Part shown: piece by piece, positions 42,788-52,568 of the stretch
Layout: each line of letters opens with the position of its first letter
Numbering within the stretch: the first letter of the stretch is position 1
From: Rhodobacter sp.
GTDB taxonomy: Bacteria; Pseudomonadota; Alphaproteobacteria; Rhodobacterales; Rhodobacteraceae
DNA: 64,000 nucleotides
Direction: 5' to 3'
Assembly (NCBI GenBank): GCA_020250125.1
Contig: JADCEL010000025.1
Coordinates: 1-64,000 of the forward strand
The notes under the pieces: generated by a model
What the model saw: the letters and a program-made list of their open reading frames with translations, nothing else
Database searches by the model: none
Told to the model about the DNA's origin: nothing
Program-made: the position numbers and the translations under genes

Positions 42788-45478
42788 ATGACCGTAACCG
42801 TCGGACATGACAGCACGAAAACCCGCAAGACCCTGACCGCAGGCGGCCGGACCTTTGCCTATTATTCGATCCCCGCCGCCGAAGCCGCCGGACTGGGGGC
42901 CTTTGCCCGCCTGCCCGCCGCGCTGAAGGTGGTGCTGGAAAACATGCTGCGGTTCGAAGATGGCAAGACCGTGACGGTGAACGATATCCGCGCCTTTGCC
43001 GAATGGGGCGAAAAGGGCGGCCGCAACCCGCGCGAGATCGCCTATCGCCCGGCCCGTGTCCTGATGCAGGATTTCACCGGCGTTCCGGCCGTGGTCGACC
43101 TTGCGGCGATGCGCGACGGCATTCTGGGGCTGGGGGGGGATGCGCAGAAGATCAATCCGCTGAACCCGGTCGATCTGGTGATCGACCATTCGGTCATGAT
43201 CGACGAATTCGGCACGCCGCGCGCCTTTCAGATGAACGTGGACCGCGAGTATGAGCGGAACATGGAACGCTATGCCTTCCTGAAATGGGGCCAGAAGGCG
43301 TTCAACAATTTCCGCGTGGTGCCGCCGGGCACCGGCATCTGCCACCAGGTCAACCTGGAATATCTGGCGCAGACCGTCTGGACCGACGCCGATCAGCACG
43401 GGCACCAGGTGGCCTATCCCGATACCCTGGTGGGCACCGACAGCCACACGACCATGGTCAACGGCCTGGCCGTTCTGGGCTGGGGCGTCGGCGGGATCGA
43501 GGCAGAGGCGGCAATGCTGGGCCAGCCGGTGTCGATGCTGATCCCGGAAGTGGTGGGTTTCCGGCTGACCGGGGCGATGCGTGAAGGTACCACGGCCACC
43601 GATCTGGTGCTGAAGGTCGTGCAGATGCTGCGCAAGAAAGGCGTGGTCGGCAAGTTCGTGGAATTCCACGGCGAAGGGCTGGACCGGCTGCCGCTGGCAG
43701 ACCGGGCGACCATTGCCAACATGGCCCCCGAATACGGGGCCACCTGCGGCTTCTTCCCGATTGACGGCGAAACGCTGCGCTATCTGCGCCAGACAGGGCG
43801 GGATGAGGGGCGTATCGCGCTGGTCGAAGCCTATGCAAAGGCGAATGGCCTGTGGCGGGATGCGGGTTATGACCCGATCTACACCGACACCCTGCATCTG
43901 GATATGGCAGAGATTGTCCCGGCCATTTCCGGCCCCAAGCGCCCGCAGGATTTCCTGCCGCTGACCGAGGCAAAGGCATCCTTCGCGCGGGAAATGGAGG
44001 CCGGCTTCAAGCGCCCGGCGGGGGTTGAGGTGCCGGTGAAGGGCGAAAGCTACACCATGTCATCGGGCAAGGTGGTGATCGCCTCGATCACCTCCTGCAC
44101 CAATACCTCGAACCCCTATGTGATGATCGGGGCCGGGCTGGTTGCACGCAAGGCCCGCGCGCTGGGGCTGACGCGCAAGCCCTGGGTCAAAACCTCGCTC
44201 GCCCCCGGAAGCCAGGTGGTCAGCGAATATCTGAACGCCGCCGGGCTGCAGGAAGACCTTGATGCCCTTGGCTTCAACCTGGTGGGCTATGGCTGCACCA
44301 CCTGCATCGGCAATTCCGGCCCGCTTCAGCCCGAAATTTCGGCGGCGATTGCCGAGGGCGATCTGGTGGCGGCTGCCGTGCTGTCGGGCAACCGCAATTT
44401 TGAGGGGCGGATCTCGCCCGATGTGCGCGCCAACTATCTGGCCTCGCCGCCGCTGGTGGTGGCCTATGCGCTGGCCGGCGACATGAACATCGACCTGACG
44501 ACGGAACCCCTCGGCATGTCCAGCGACGGCAGGCCCGTCTTCCTCAGGGATATCTGGCCCACCAATCAGGAGATTGCCGAACTGGTGGACAGAACCGTCA
44601 CTCGCGAGGCTTTCCTGAAGAAATACGCGGATGTCTTCAAGGGCGACGCGAAATGGCAGGCGGTGCAGACGACCGGGCGCGAAACCTATGACTGGCCGGC
44701 GGCATCCACCTATATCCAGAACCCGCCCTATTTCCGGGGCATGGCGCGTGACCCCGGCGTGATCCGCAACATCGAAGGCGCGCGGATTCTGGCGCTTCTG
44801 GGCGACATGATCACCACCGACCACATCAGCCCGGCAGGATCGTTCAAGGAAAAGACCCCGGCGGGCCGCTATCTGATTGACCGGCAGGTGCCGCTGCGCG
44901 AGTTCAACTCCTACGGCGCGCGGCGCGGCAACCATGAGGTGATGATGCGTGGCACCTTCGCCAACATCCGCATCCGCAACGAGATGCTGGACGGGGTCGA
45001 AGGCGGCTATACGCTGGGGCCGGACGGGCAGCAGACCTCGATCTTCGATGCCTCGATGGCCTGGCAGGCCGCCAGGGTGCCGCTGGTGATCTTTGGCGGC
45101 ATCGAATATGGGGCAGGCTCCAGCCGCGACTGGGCGGCCAAGGGCACGGCGCTGCTGGGGGTCAAGGCGGTGATCGCCGAATCCTTCGAGCGGATCCACC
45201 GCTCCAACCTGGTGGGGATGGGGGTGATTCCGTTCGAGTTCACCGGGGGCGACACGCGCAGGACGCTGGGCCTGACAGGGGCAGAAACCGTGTCGATCAG
45301 CGGGCTGGAGGGCGATCTGAAACCGCTCAGCCTGGTGCCCTGCACCATCACCTCTGCGAACGGCAACCAGCGGACCATCCAGATCAGATGCCGGATCGAT
45401 ACCGAAATCGAGATCGAATATGTCGAACACGGCGGGGTGCTGCATTATGTGCTGCGCGATCTGGCGAAGGCGTCTTGA
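42788..45478 (+). CDS. acnA: Aconitate hydratase A
   Basis: AcnA (896 aa) interconverts citrate and isocitrate with a 4Fe-4S cluster. Cluster cysteines are in ITSCTNTSNPYVM and GYGCTTCIGNSGPL. Substrate-binding GTDSHTTMVNGL and the swivel-domain segment GAGSSRDWAAKGTALLGVKA are intact. AGGAGG lies 7 bases upstream of the ATG at 42788. It is divergent from the DUF1223 gene. Confidence 0.97.
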   Translation: MTVTVGHDSTKTRKTLTAGGRTFAYYSIPAAEAAGLGAFARLPAALKVVLENMLRFEDGKTVTVNDIRAFAEWGEKGGRNPREIAYRPARVLMQDFTGVPAVVDLAAMRDGILGLGGDAQKINPLNPVDLVIDHSVMIDEFGTPRAFQMNVDREYERNMERYAFLKWGQKAFNNFRVVPPGTGICHQVNLEYLAQTVWTDADQHGHQVAYPDTLVGTDSHTTMVNGLAVLGWGVGGIEAEAAMLGQPVSMLIPEVVGFRLTGAMREGTTATDLVLKVVQMLRKKGVVGKFVEFHGEGLDRLPLADRATIANMAPEYGATCGFFPIDGETLRYLRQTGRDEGRIALVEAYAKANGLWRDAGYDPIYTDTLHLDMAEIVPAISGPKRPQDFLPLTEAKASFAREMEAGFKRPAGVEVPVKGESYTMSSGKVVIASITSCTNTSNPYVMIGAGLVARKARALGLTRKPWVKTSLAPGSQVVSEYLNAAGLQEDLDALGFNLVGYGCTTCIGNSGPLQPEISAAIAEGDLVAAAVLSGNRNFEGRISPDVRANYLASPPLVVAYALAGDMNIDLTTEPLGMSSDGRPVFLRDIWPTNQEIAELVDRTVTREAFLKKYADVFKGDAKWQAVQTTGRETYDWPAASTYIQNPPYFRGMARDPGVIRNIEGARILALLGDMITTDHISPAGSFKEKTPAGRYLIDRQVPLREFNSYGARRGNHEVMMRGTFANIRIRNEMLDGVEGGYTLGPDGQQTSIFDASMAWQAARVPLVIFGGIEYGAGSSRDWAAKGTALLGVKAVIAESFERIHRSNLVGMGVIPFEFTGGDTRRTLGLTGAETVSISGLEGDLKPLSLVPCTITSANGNQRTIQIRCRIDTEIEIEYVEHGGVLHYVLRDLAKAS

Positions 45479-45581
45479 GGCGGGTGCCGGAAAAGGGCCG
45501 GCCGCAGGGGCTGGCTGACCGAAAGGCGGGAAACTCTTCTGCCTGCGCGCCCGCCGCTGCGAAGGCAGGGGCCATATCGTA

Positions 45582-46163
45582 TCACAAGCCCTGTTGTCGG
45601 GGTGGTTGGCGCCACTCGTTGCCCTGTTCCATCCATGTGTTGAATTGATCGCGCCAGGCCTGAATATCCTTTCGTGGCAACGGGTTTCTGGGATCTTGGC
45701 TGATGGAATAGGCCATGCCCTCGATGTACCATCGCGGCAACAGGCTGGCCTGGACGAGACCGAACTGCTCGACCTGCCAATGATGGATCAGCTCGTGACG
45801 CAGGATGTAGTCTTGCCACCATTTATCGTTGATGAGCAGGGTATCGAGACCCCAGAAATACAGGGCAGCCACAGCTGGATTTCCGAAACGGGCAAAGCAG
45901 TCTTCCGAGCTGCAAAACAGAACACGCGGTGGTTGATCAATGGGGCCTACATTTGCGGCAACAAAAATTAAAGCCTCGTCCCTGAGCCGGGTCGCCTCGG
46001 CGACGGTGGAGGTATCCTCGACGCACAGGTCAGTGGTGATGCAGGTCAGGCCGAAGGTTTCAGGAGTGAGGACGCGCAGTGGCTTGTAAAAAGCACAGGC
46101 TGCGAGAAACAGCGCTATGGCGGACATCGCGCAAACCAGAAGAGCTTTTCTAAGTCGTGTCAT
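45582..46163 (-). CDS. Putative zinc metallopeptidase lipoprotein
   Basis: The 193-aa protein starts with a lipoprotein signal (ALFLAAC lipobox, cysteine near residue 23). It contains an HExxH zinc motif in ILRHELIHHWQVEQFG, with a candidate third ligand glutamate in PRWYIEGMAYSISQD about 25 residues later, the gluzincin pattern. Two cysteine pairs (CITTDLC, CSSEDC) may form disulfides. The gene is visibly less G+C rich than its neighbours, suggesting acquisition. I do not recognise a named family. Confidence 0.7.
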   Translation of the reverse strand: MTRLRKALLVCAMSAIALFLAACAFYKPLRVLTPETFGLTCITTDLCVEDTSTVAEATRLRDEALIFVAANVGPIDQPPRVLFCSSEDCFARFGNPAVAALYFWGLDTLLINDKWWQDYILRHELIHHWQVEQFGLVQASLLPRWYIEGMAYSISQDPRNPLPRKDIQAWRDQFNTWMEQGNEWRQPPRQQGL

Positions 46164-46240
46164 AAGATGTGCCTGTGCCGATAGACGATGTCTGCGACGG
46201 TGTTTTTCGAAATGCCACTGGCAGATCGTCCGGGCGGCCC

Positions 46241-46654
46241 TCACCCCCCGCAGTCCAGCGGCACACCGGCGTCAGGGCCACTGACGGGCCACAGCGTGAA
46301 AACCGCCCCGTCTTCAGCGCGGCAGGTCAGCAGGGGGCGGTTGTAGCCGTTGTTATGGAACAGACACTCAACCGGGACCATGCCCATGCTGCCGGTCATC
46401 AGGTTCTCCAGCTCGAACGCCGGGCCGAAGTCCATCAGCATGTCCGGACCCGCACAGCTTTCGATCACCACGGCCTGCCCCTGCGGCGTGATCGTCACCC
46501 GGTCATCGAGCAGGGCCGGATCGGTGCCCCCCGCCCGCCCGACACGCTCGAAGGTTCCGGCAAAGTAATGCGGCCCCGGCGTGCCGGGCTTGGCCAATGG
46601 GGCTGTGGCCGGCAGACAGGCCGCAAAGACCACGACAGCCGCAGAAGCCCGCAT
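46241..46654 (-). CDS. Exported hypothetical protein at the end of the ccm run
   Basis: The 137-aa protein has a signal peptide (MRASAAVVVFAACLPATAPL) and four mature cysteines (ESCAGPD, VECLFHN, LTCRAED, LDCGG), probably two disulfides. Its ATG shares one base with the ccmG stop (TGATG), so it is translated with cytochrome c maturation genes. No domain recognised. Confidence 0.72.
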   Translation of the reverse strand: MRASAAVVVFAACLPATAPLAKPGTPGPHYFAGTFERVGRAGGTDPALLDDRVTITPQGQAVVIESCAGPDMLMDFGPAFELENLMTGSMGMVPVECLFHNNGYNRPLLTCRAEDGAVFTLWPVSGPDAGVPLDCGG

Positions 46655-47190
46655 CAGCCGCCCGCCGCTGCTGCTGCAAGGGCCGGGCGAATCCGCTCTT
46701 CCAGAATACCCGCCGTGATTGGTCCGGCGTGGCGCAGGATGACCTTGCCGTCACCATCGATCACAAAGGTTTCCGGCACGCCATACAGCCCCCAGTCCAG
46801 CCCCATGCGGCCGCTGTCATCGGCCCCGATGGCGGCGTAGGGGTTGCCCAGTTCCTCCAGAAACTGCAGGGCTGCCTCGGGCCTGTCCTTGTAGTTGACC
46901 CCCAGGATCGTCACGCCTTCTGCCGCGAGGGCCTTCAGCACCGGATGCTCTGCGCGGCAGGGCGCGCACCAGCTGGCCCAGAAGTTCACCAGCTTCACGC
47001 CCGGTTCACGCAGCATGGCATCGCCAAGCGCAGGCCCGGTGCCCAGGGCCGCGACCTGCACGGCAGGCGCCCCGCGCCCTTCGATGGCAGAGGGCAACTG
47101 ATCCGGATCGCTGCGCTGCATCCCGACGAAGAACAAGACGGCAAGTCCGGCGAAGATCAGCGGGGGGGCCAGCATCAGGGGTCTAACCAT
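46654..47190 (-). CDS. ccmG: Cytochrome c biogenesis thiol:disulfide oxidoreductase CcmG/DsbE
   Basis: The 178-aa protein is a membrane-anchored periplasmic thioredoxin that reduces apocytochrome c. One N-terminal helix (MLAPPLIFAGLAVLFFVGM) precedes the active site NFWASWCAPCRAEHP, and LDWGLYGVPETFVID holds the cis-proline. The ATG at 47190 overlaps the 3' end of ccmD by eight bases. Confidence 0.95.
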   Translation of the reverse strand: MVRPLMLAPPLIFAGLAVLFFVGMQRSDPDQLPSAIEGRGAPAVQVAALGTGPALGDAMLREPGVKLVNFWASWCAPCRAEHPVLKALAAEGVTILGVNYKDRPEAALQFLEELGNPYAAIGADDSGRMGLDWGLYGVPETFVIDGDGKVILRHAGPITAGILEERIRPALAAAAAGG

Positions 47191-47341
47191 GGGTCGTTCC
47201 CTGACGGGCCTCCACCTCGCGCAAAGCGCGACGCATCCGGGCGCTGCGCCACAGGCTGACACCTACCAGGACGGCCAGAAGAAAGACCGTCGCCCCATAG
47301 GACCCCAGCACGGCCACAGCGTATTTGCCAAGATCGGGCAT
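47183..47341 (-). CDS. ccmD: Heme exporter protein CcmD
   Basis: The 52-aa single-span protein (VAVLGSYGATVFLLAVLVGV, then a basic cytoplasmic tail RSARMRRALREVEAR) is typical of CcmD, which helps release holo-CcmE from CcmABC. It is positioned between ccmC (TGATG overlap) and ccmG, as in most alphaproteobacteria. Confidence 0.92.
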   Translation of the reverse strand: MPDLGKYAVAVLGSYGATVFLLAVLVGVSLWRSARMRRALREVEARQGTTHG

Positions 47342-48069
47342 CAGGCCATCCTTTCCCGCGCCAGAAGCGATTGCAGGCGGCGGGCGCGAATCTCGGTCCG
47401 GGTGCGCAGCAGCACCAGGGTGACAAACAGCAGCACAAACCCCGCGATACAGACCAGCAGCGGCAGGTAAAACACGTCTGCGACATTCTCTTCCTTGTCA
47501 AGCGACAGCGAGGCACCCTGATGCAGCCCCTGATTCCAGAAATTCACCGCATAGCGCGACAGCACCGCAAAAACCGAGCCGACAATGCACAGCACGCTGG
47601 TCAGGTCCGCCGCCGTGTCGGGGTCTTCCACCGCCGACCACAGCGCGATGTAGCCCAGATAGAACAGGGTCAGGATCAGGAAGGAGGTCAGCCTTGGGTC
47701 CCAGGCCCACCAGGTGCCCCACATCGGCTGCCCCCAAAGCGCACCGGTGACCAGCGCGATCACGGTCATCGTCAGCCCGACCGGGCCTGCCGCCTTTGCC
47801 GCCAGCGCCGACACATGATGACGCCGGATCAGCCAGATCAGCGAGGTGACCAGCATCATGATCCAGCCATTGATCGCCATCATGGCGGCGGGCACATGAA
47901 GATAGATGATCTTCACGGTGGACCCCTGGCGGAAGTCATCCGGCGTAAAGAAAAAGCCCCAGATGCCGCCCGCCGTCAGGCACAGGACGGACAGCCCCGC
48001 CAGCCAGGGAAGCAGACGGGCAGAGGTCTGCATGAACCGCCTTGGATTTGCGTATTCCCAGAATGACAT
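47341..48069 (-). CDS. ccmC: Heme exporter/heme handling protein CcmC
   Basis: CcmC (242 aa) has six transmembrane helices and the heme-binding tryptophan-rich motif WGTWWAWDPRLTS between helices 3 and 4. Flanking histidines are in YLHVPAAMMAINGW and NQGLHQGAS. It loads heme onto CcmE. It follows ccmB after 52 bases. Confidence 0.96.
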   Translation of the reverse strand: MSFWEYANPRRFMQTSARLLPWLAGLSVLCLTAGGIWGFFFTPDDFRQGSTVKIIYLHVPAAMMAINGWIMMLVTSLIWLIRRHHVSALAAKAAGPVGLTMTVIALVTGALWGQPMWGTWWAWDPRLTSFLILTLFYLGYIALWSAVEDPDTAADLTSVLCIVGSVFAVLSRYAVNFWNQGLHQGASLSLDKEENVADVFYLPLLVCIAGFVLLFVTLVLLRTRTEIRARRLQSLLARERMA

Positions 48070-48121
48070 GCGGGTCAGCTAGGCTCCCTTCGGATTATGC
48101 TTACGTGTTAACATGGATGTC

Positions 48122-48778
48122 TCACCGCAGATTGACGCGGATTGCCGCAGCCGCGGCAAAGGGCAGCAGGGCCGCCGCCCCGGCGGTGATGCCGGCCAGC
48201 AGCAGCAAAGCCGTTGGCGCGCCCTGCCCGTCCACGCCGCGCCGCACCGCTTCGGCACCATAGATCAGGGTGGGCACGTAAAGCGGCAGCACCAGCAGCG
48301 ACAAAAGCAGCCCGCCCCGCTTCAAACCCACCGTCAGCGCCGCACCAAAGGCCCCGATCAAGGACAGGGCCGGCGTTCCCAGCGCCAGCGACAGCACCAG
48401 CCAGACATAGCCCGGGCCGGGCAGGTTCAATAGCACGCCCAGCACCGGCGACAGCAGGGTCAGCGGCAGGCCCGTCACCAGCCAATGCGCCAGCGCCTTG
48501 ACCGCAACCACCCCTTCCAGCGGAATGGGCGCAATGGCCAGAAGGTCCATCGACCCGTCTTCGAAATCCAGCGCGAAAATCCGGTCCAGCGACAAAAGGC
48601 AGGCCAGCAGGGCCCCGACCCACAGGATGCCGGGCGCAATCCGCGCCAGCAGGGCGGGTTCCGGCCCGACCCCCAGCGGCACCAGCACCGCCACCAGCAG
48701 AAAGAACGCCAGCCCAAGGCCGAAACCACCCCCGGCCCGCGTGGCCAGGCGCAAATCGCGCAGCAGCAGGGCGGTCAT
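48122..48778 (-). CDS. ccmB: Heme exporter permease CcmB
   Basis: CcmB (218 aa) is a six-helix permease of the CcmABCD complex. Its conserved segment is [20 protein letters not shown], then [16 protein letters not shown] and [12 protein letters not shown]. The ATG overlaps the ccmA stop (ATGA). Confidence 0.95.
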   Translation of the reverse strand: MTALLLRDLRLATRAGGGFGLGLAFFLLVAVLVPLGVGPEPALLARIAPGILWVGALLACLLSLDRIFALDFEDGSMDLLAIAPIPLEGVVAVKALAHWLVTGLPLTLLSPVLGVLLNLPGPGYVWLVLSLALGTPALSLIGAFGAALTVGLKRGGLLLSLLVLPLYVPTLIYGAEAVRRGVDGQGAPTALLLLAGITAGAAALLPFAAAAAIRVNLR

Positions 48779-49395
48779 GCAAAGACCTCGTCAAAGACGC
48801 CGCCAAGGCTGCGGCTTTGCGCCCGGAACCCGGTCAGGTCCAGCACGCCGGCCTCGTCCAGCCCCAGATCGACATGGGTGGCGATCAGGGCCGCCCCGCC
48901 TTTTGCCAGATGCCCGCGCAGCACTTGCCCAAACAGGGCGACCGAAGCGGCGTCCAGCGAAACGGTCGGCTCATCCAGCAGCCAGACCGGCCGCCCCGTG
49001 ACAAGCAGGCGCGCCAGGCCCAGGCGGCGTTTCTGCCCGGCGGACAGGTGCTGTGCCGGCCGGTCCTGCAGCCCGGTCAGGTTCAGCGCCGTCAGGGCGT
49101 CCTCCACGCCCCCCTGACCGTGGATTGCGGCCCAGAAGGCCAGGTTTTCCCGCGTGGTCAGGGCCGCCTTCAGCCCGTCGGCGTGGGCGGCATAGGTCAG
49201 GCTTTCCGGGGCAGCCAGGACGCGGCCCGACACCGCAGGCTGCAAGCCTGCGACCGTGCGCAGCAGGGTGGTCTTGCCGATGCCGTTCGGGCCGCGCAGA
49301 ACCAGGGCGCGCCCCGCCGGCAGCGTCAGGCTGACGCCCGCCAGCACGGTGACCCCGCCCCGCGCGCAGGCCAGATCGGTGACGGTCAGCTCCAC
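48775..49395 (-). CDS. ccmA: Heme exporter ATP-binding protein CcmA
   Basis: CcmA (206 aa) is the ATPase of the CcmABCD complex. Walker A is [12 protein letters not shown], the signature [16 protein letters not shown], and Walker [13 protein letters not shown]. The start is GTG at 49395. It lies 125 bases downstream of the Mth938-like gene. Confidence 0.95.
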   Translation of the reverse strand: MELTVTDLACARGGVTVLAGVSLTLPAGRALVLRGPNGIGKTTLLRTVAGLQPAVSGRVLAAPESLTYAAHADGLKAALTTRENLAFWAAIHGQGGVEDALTALNLTGLQDRPAQHLSAGQKRRLGLARLLVTGRPVWLLDEPTVSLDAASVALFGQVLRGHLAKGGAALIATHVDLGLDEAGVLDLTGFRAQSRSLGGVFDEVFA

Positions 49396-49520
49396 AACGC
49401 ACCCCGATCAGCCGACGGGGCAACGGGAACGGGGCAGGCGATGATGCGGCGGGTCATGCGAAACGGATGCCTTCATTGTGCCCGGCCTGCCCCGGCGGAA
49501 AGCCGGGCGCAGGCAAGGGG

Positions 49521-49874
49521 TCAGACCGGCAAAAGCGCCACGGCAATCAGGCGGCCTTCGGACAGAAGCACGTTATAGGTGCGGCACGCCGCAGGGGAAT
49601 TCATCACCTCAACCCCGATCCCGGCCTCTTCCAGGGTGCGGCGGAAACCGGCCGGAAGATGGGCAATCTCGGCCCCGGTGCCGACAAACAGCACGTCAAT
49701 CCTGTCGGCCAGCGCCAGAGGCGTTGCCGCATCGTCAAGCCCGCCCCAGCCCTGCGACGACCGGGGCGAAACCAGCACCGCCCCCTGCATCACCCGCCCG
49801 CCGACCCGGAAGAACCCCGGCCCATAGCCGTCAATCGGCCGGGCTTCGGAATAGGTGATTTCGGTCAGGCGCAT
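49521..49874 (-). CDS. Mth938-like domain protein (DUF498)
   Basis: The 117-aa protein matches the Mth938/NDUFAF3-like fold: IDGYGPGFFRVGGRVMQGAV, then VLFVGTGAEIAHLPAGFRRT and GIGVEVMNSPAACRTYNVLL. In mitochondria the related protein helps complex I assembly; bacterial genes of this family often follow secF, as here (17 bases). GGGGGG precedes the start. Confidence 0.88.
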   Translation of the reverse strand: MRLTEITYSEARPIDGYGPGFFRVGGRVMQGAVLVSPRSSQGWGGLDDAATPLALADRIDVLFVGTGAEIAHLPAGFRRTLEEAGIGVEVMNSPAACRTYNVLLSEGRLIAVALLPV

Positions 49875-49891
49875 CAGCCCCCCCCTGCGGT

Positions 49892-50863
49892 TCAGGCATC
49901 GATCCCGGCAAACTGGTTGCCCTTGTCCGACTTTGGCTTGTCGCTGCGGTCAAGGCCGATCATCAGCACGATGTTCTTGGCGACATAGACCGAGGAATAG
50001 GTGCCCAGCAGAACACCCATGAAGATGGCAAAGCTGAAGCCGCGGATCACGTCCCCGCCGAAAACCATCATCGATCCCACCGCGATCAGCGTGGTGATCG
50101 ATGTCATCAGCGTGCGGCTGAGTGTCTCGTTCACCGACAGGTTCATCACGTCGCGCAGCGGCATGGTCTTGTACTTCACCAGGTTCTCGCGCAGCCGGTC
50201 GAACACCACGACCGTATCGTTGATCGAATATCCCAGGATGGTCAGAAGGGCCGCGATGATCGTCAGGTCGAACTTCAATTGAAACACTGCAAAGATGCCG
50301 ATGGTGATGAAGACGTCATGCAGCAGCGCCAGTACGCCGCCCAGGGCGAACTGCCATTCAAAGCGCAGCCAGATATACACCAGTATCCCGACACTGGTGA
50401 TCGCCACCGCAAGGATCGAAGACCACACCAACTCGCCCGAAACCTTCGGGCCAACCGATTCGACAGAGGTAAAGGTGATCGCCGGATCGACCGCGACCAG
50501 CGCATCTTCCACCTGCTGGATCACCTCGGGTGTCACCGACTGGGTATTGTCCAGCGCCGATATCCGGATCATCGCCACGTGCTGGTCGGGCGCAAAGCCG
50601 GGGTCGAACACCTCGGTTATGGATACATCGCCAAGCGGCAGCGGTGCCAAAGCCCCGCGATAGACCCCGATGTCGACGGGCGTTGAGGATTCGGTGCGGA
50701 TCGTGGTGCCGCCCTTGAAGTCGATGCCATAATTCAACCCCATCACGCCCCAGGCCAGAAAGGCCACCAGCATCAGGGCGACCGACCCGCCGAAGGTCAG
50801 CCACTGATAGCGGAAAAAATCGATGTTGGTCTTTTCAGGGGCAAGCCGCAGACGCCATGCCAT
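49892..50863 (-). CDS. secF: Protein translocase subunit SecF
   Basis: SecF (323 aa) works with SecD and YajC to drive late translocation using the proton gradient. Six helices are visible, with VMGLNYGIDFKGGTTIRTES after helix 1, GYSINDTVVVFDRLREN and LTRTLMTS-like LSRTLMTSITTLIAVGSM. Spacing to secD is 11 bases. Confidence 0.97.
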   Translation of the reverse strand: MAWRLRLAPEKTNIDFFRYQWLTFGGSVALMLVAFLAWGVMGLNYGIDFKGGTTIRTESSTPVDIGVYRGALAPLPLGDVSITEVFDPGFAPDQHVAMIRISALDNTQSVTPEVIQQVEDALVAVDPAITFTSVESVGPKVSGELVWSSILAVAITSVGILVYIWLRFEWQFALGGVLALLHDVFITIGIFAVFQLKFDLTIIAALLTILGYSINDTVVVFDRLRENLVKYKTMPLRDVMNLSVNETLSRTLMTSITTLIAVGSMMVFGGDVIRGFSFAIFMGVLLGTYSSVYVAKNIVLMIGLDRSDKPKSDKGNQFAGIDA

Positions 50864-50874
50864 ATCCGTCTTCC

Positions 50875-52536
50875 TTAAACCGTGATGGTCCTGGGACGGC
50901 GCCAGCCGTACCAGAGTGCGATCAGCTGCTTGGTTACAAGCAGCGCCGTGAAGACCGAGGTGATAATCCCAAGGGCCAGGGTCACGGCAAATCCGCGCAC
51001 CGGACCCGCGCCGAAATAGAACAGAACGGCGGCGGTGATCAATGTGGTCAGGTTGGCATCGACAATGGCGGACATTGCCCGTTCATAGCCGATCTCGATG
51101 GCGCGCACCGGGTTCTTCTGGCCGCGCAACTCCTCACGGATCCGCTCGAAGACCAGAACGTTGGCATCCACCGCCATGCCGATGGTCAGCACGATGCCGG
51201 CGATGCCGGGCAGGGTCAGCGTGCCGCCGATCATCGACAGCGCCCCGAACAGCAGGCCCATGTTGATGGCCAGCGCGATATTGGCAAACAGGCCGAACAG
51301 GCCGTAGCTGGCGAACATGAACAGCGACACGGCAATCATCGCGATGATGGCGGCGACCCGGCCCGCATCGATGCTGTCCTGGCCCAGTTCCGGGCCGATG
51401 GTGCGTTCCTCCAGAAAGATCAGCTCTGCCGGCAATGCCCCGGCGCGCAACAGCACGGCCAGATCAGTGCTTTCCTCGATGGTGAAACTGCCGGTGATGA
51501 TGCCCGATCCGCCCGGAATCGCCGACTGGATCACGGGGGCGGAAATCACCTCGTCATCCAGAACGATGGCGAAGGGCTGCCCGATGTTGGCCGCCGTGTA
51601 ATCGCCGAACTGCCGCGCGCCCGAGGGGTTGAAGCGAAAGTTCACGGCAGGCCGGCCGTTCTGATCAAAGGCGGGCTGGGCATCGACCAGGTCTTCGCCG
51701 GACACCACCGGGGTCTGTTCGATGATATAGAACATGCCCGGCTCGTCGGCCGCTGGAAGCAGCACGTTGCGCGCGCCGGGATCGGCGTTTTGATCCGCCG
51801 TGCGCCCGCGCACCGGGTTGAAGGTCAGCCGCGCCGTGGTGCCGATCAGCGCCTTCAGTTCCGCCGCCGATCCGATGCCGGGAACCTGGATCAGGATGCG
51901 GTCGGTGCCCTGGCGCTGGATCGTCGGTTCGCGGGTGCCCACCTCGTCCACGCGGCGGCGGATGATTTCCAGCGACTGCTGGATGGTGCGGCTGTCGGTT
52001 GCGGCCCGCTCCGCCTCGGACAGTTGCACGGTGATGATGTCGCCCGCCCCCGCCACCTCGATATCGGTCTGGCCGACGCCGGTCAGCGTCACCACCGGCT
52101 GGGCCAGGGCGCGCACCAGTTCAACCGCCCTGGCCATATTGGCCGGATTGCCGATCTTGACCTTCAGCACACCGGGTTCGGACGGCTCGCGACGGACATT
52201 GCCCACCGCATCGCGTTCACTGCGCAGGGCATCGCGCACATCGGGCCACAGGCCATCGATGCGGTCCTTGTAGACATCCGCCACCTGCACTTCTGCCAGC
52301 AGATGCGCGCCACCGCGCAGATCAAGGCCCAGGTTCACCAGACCCGAGGGCAGCCAGTTGGGCCACTGTGCAATCGCCGCGTCCTGATCCGGGGTTGCCG
52401 CCCCGGCCAGTTCAACCGCGCGCAGCGCGTCATTGTGCTGCTCGACCCTGGTGTAGAACAGGTTCGGCAGCGCAAAAAGCAGACCTGCGGCGCAGATGCC
52501 CCAGATCAGGATGGTCTTCCACAGCGGCGTTTGCAT
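50875..52536 (-). CDS. secD: Protein translocase subunit SecD
   Basis: SecD (553 aa) has one N-terminal helix, a large periplasmic P1 domain (LGLDLRGGAHLLAEV, RRRVDEVGTREPTIQRQGTD) and five C-terminal helices. IVLTIGMAVDANVLVFERIR is the conserved proton-path motif. It lies between yajC and secF. Confidence 0.97.
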   Translation of the reverse strand: MQTPLWKTILIWGICAAGLLFALPNLFYTRVEQHNDALRAVELAGAATPDQDAAIAQWPNWLPSGLVNLGLDLRGGAHLLAEVQVADVYKDRIDGLWPDVRDALRSERDAVGNVRREPSEPGVLKVKIGNPANMARAVELVRALAQPVVTLTGVGQTDIEVAGAGDIITVQLSEAERAATDSRTIQQSLEIIRRRVDEVGTREPTIQRQGTDRILIQVPGIGSAAELKALIGTTARLTFNPVRGRTADQNADPGARNVLLPAADEPGMFYIIEQTPVVSGEDLVDAQPAFDQNGRPAVNFRFNPSGARQFGDYTAANIGQPFAIVLDDEVISAPVIQSAIPGGSGIITGSFTIEESTDLAVLLRAGALPAELIFLEERTIGPELGQDSIDAGRVAAIIAMIAVSLFMFASYGLFGLFANIALAINMGLLFGALSMIGGTLTLPGIAGIVLTIGMAVDANVLVFERIREELRGQKNPVRAIEIGYERAMSAIVDANLTTLITAAVLFYFGAGPVRGFAVTLALGIITSVFTALLVTKQLIALWYGWRRPRTITV

Positions 52537-52568
52537 CGGGCAGGTCCGGGGTCAGGGATCGCGGAAGA

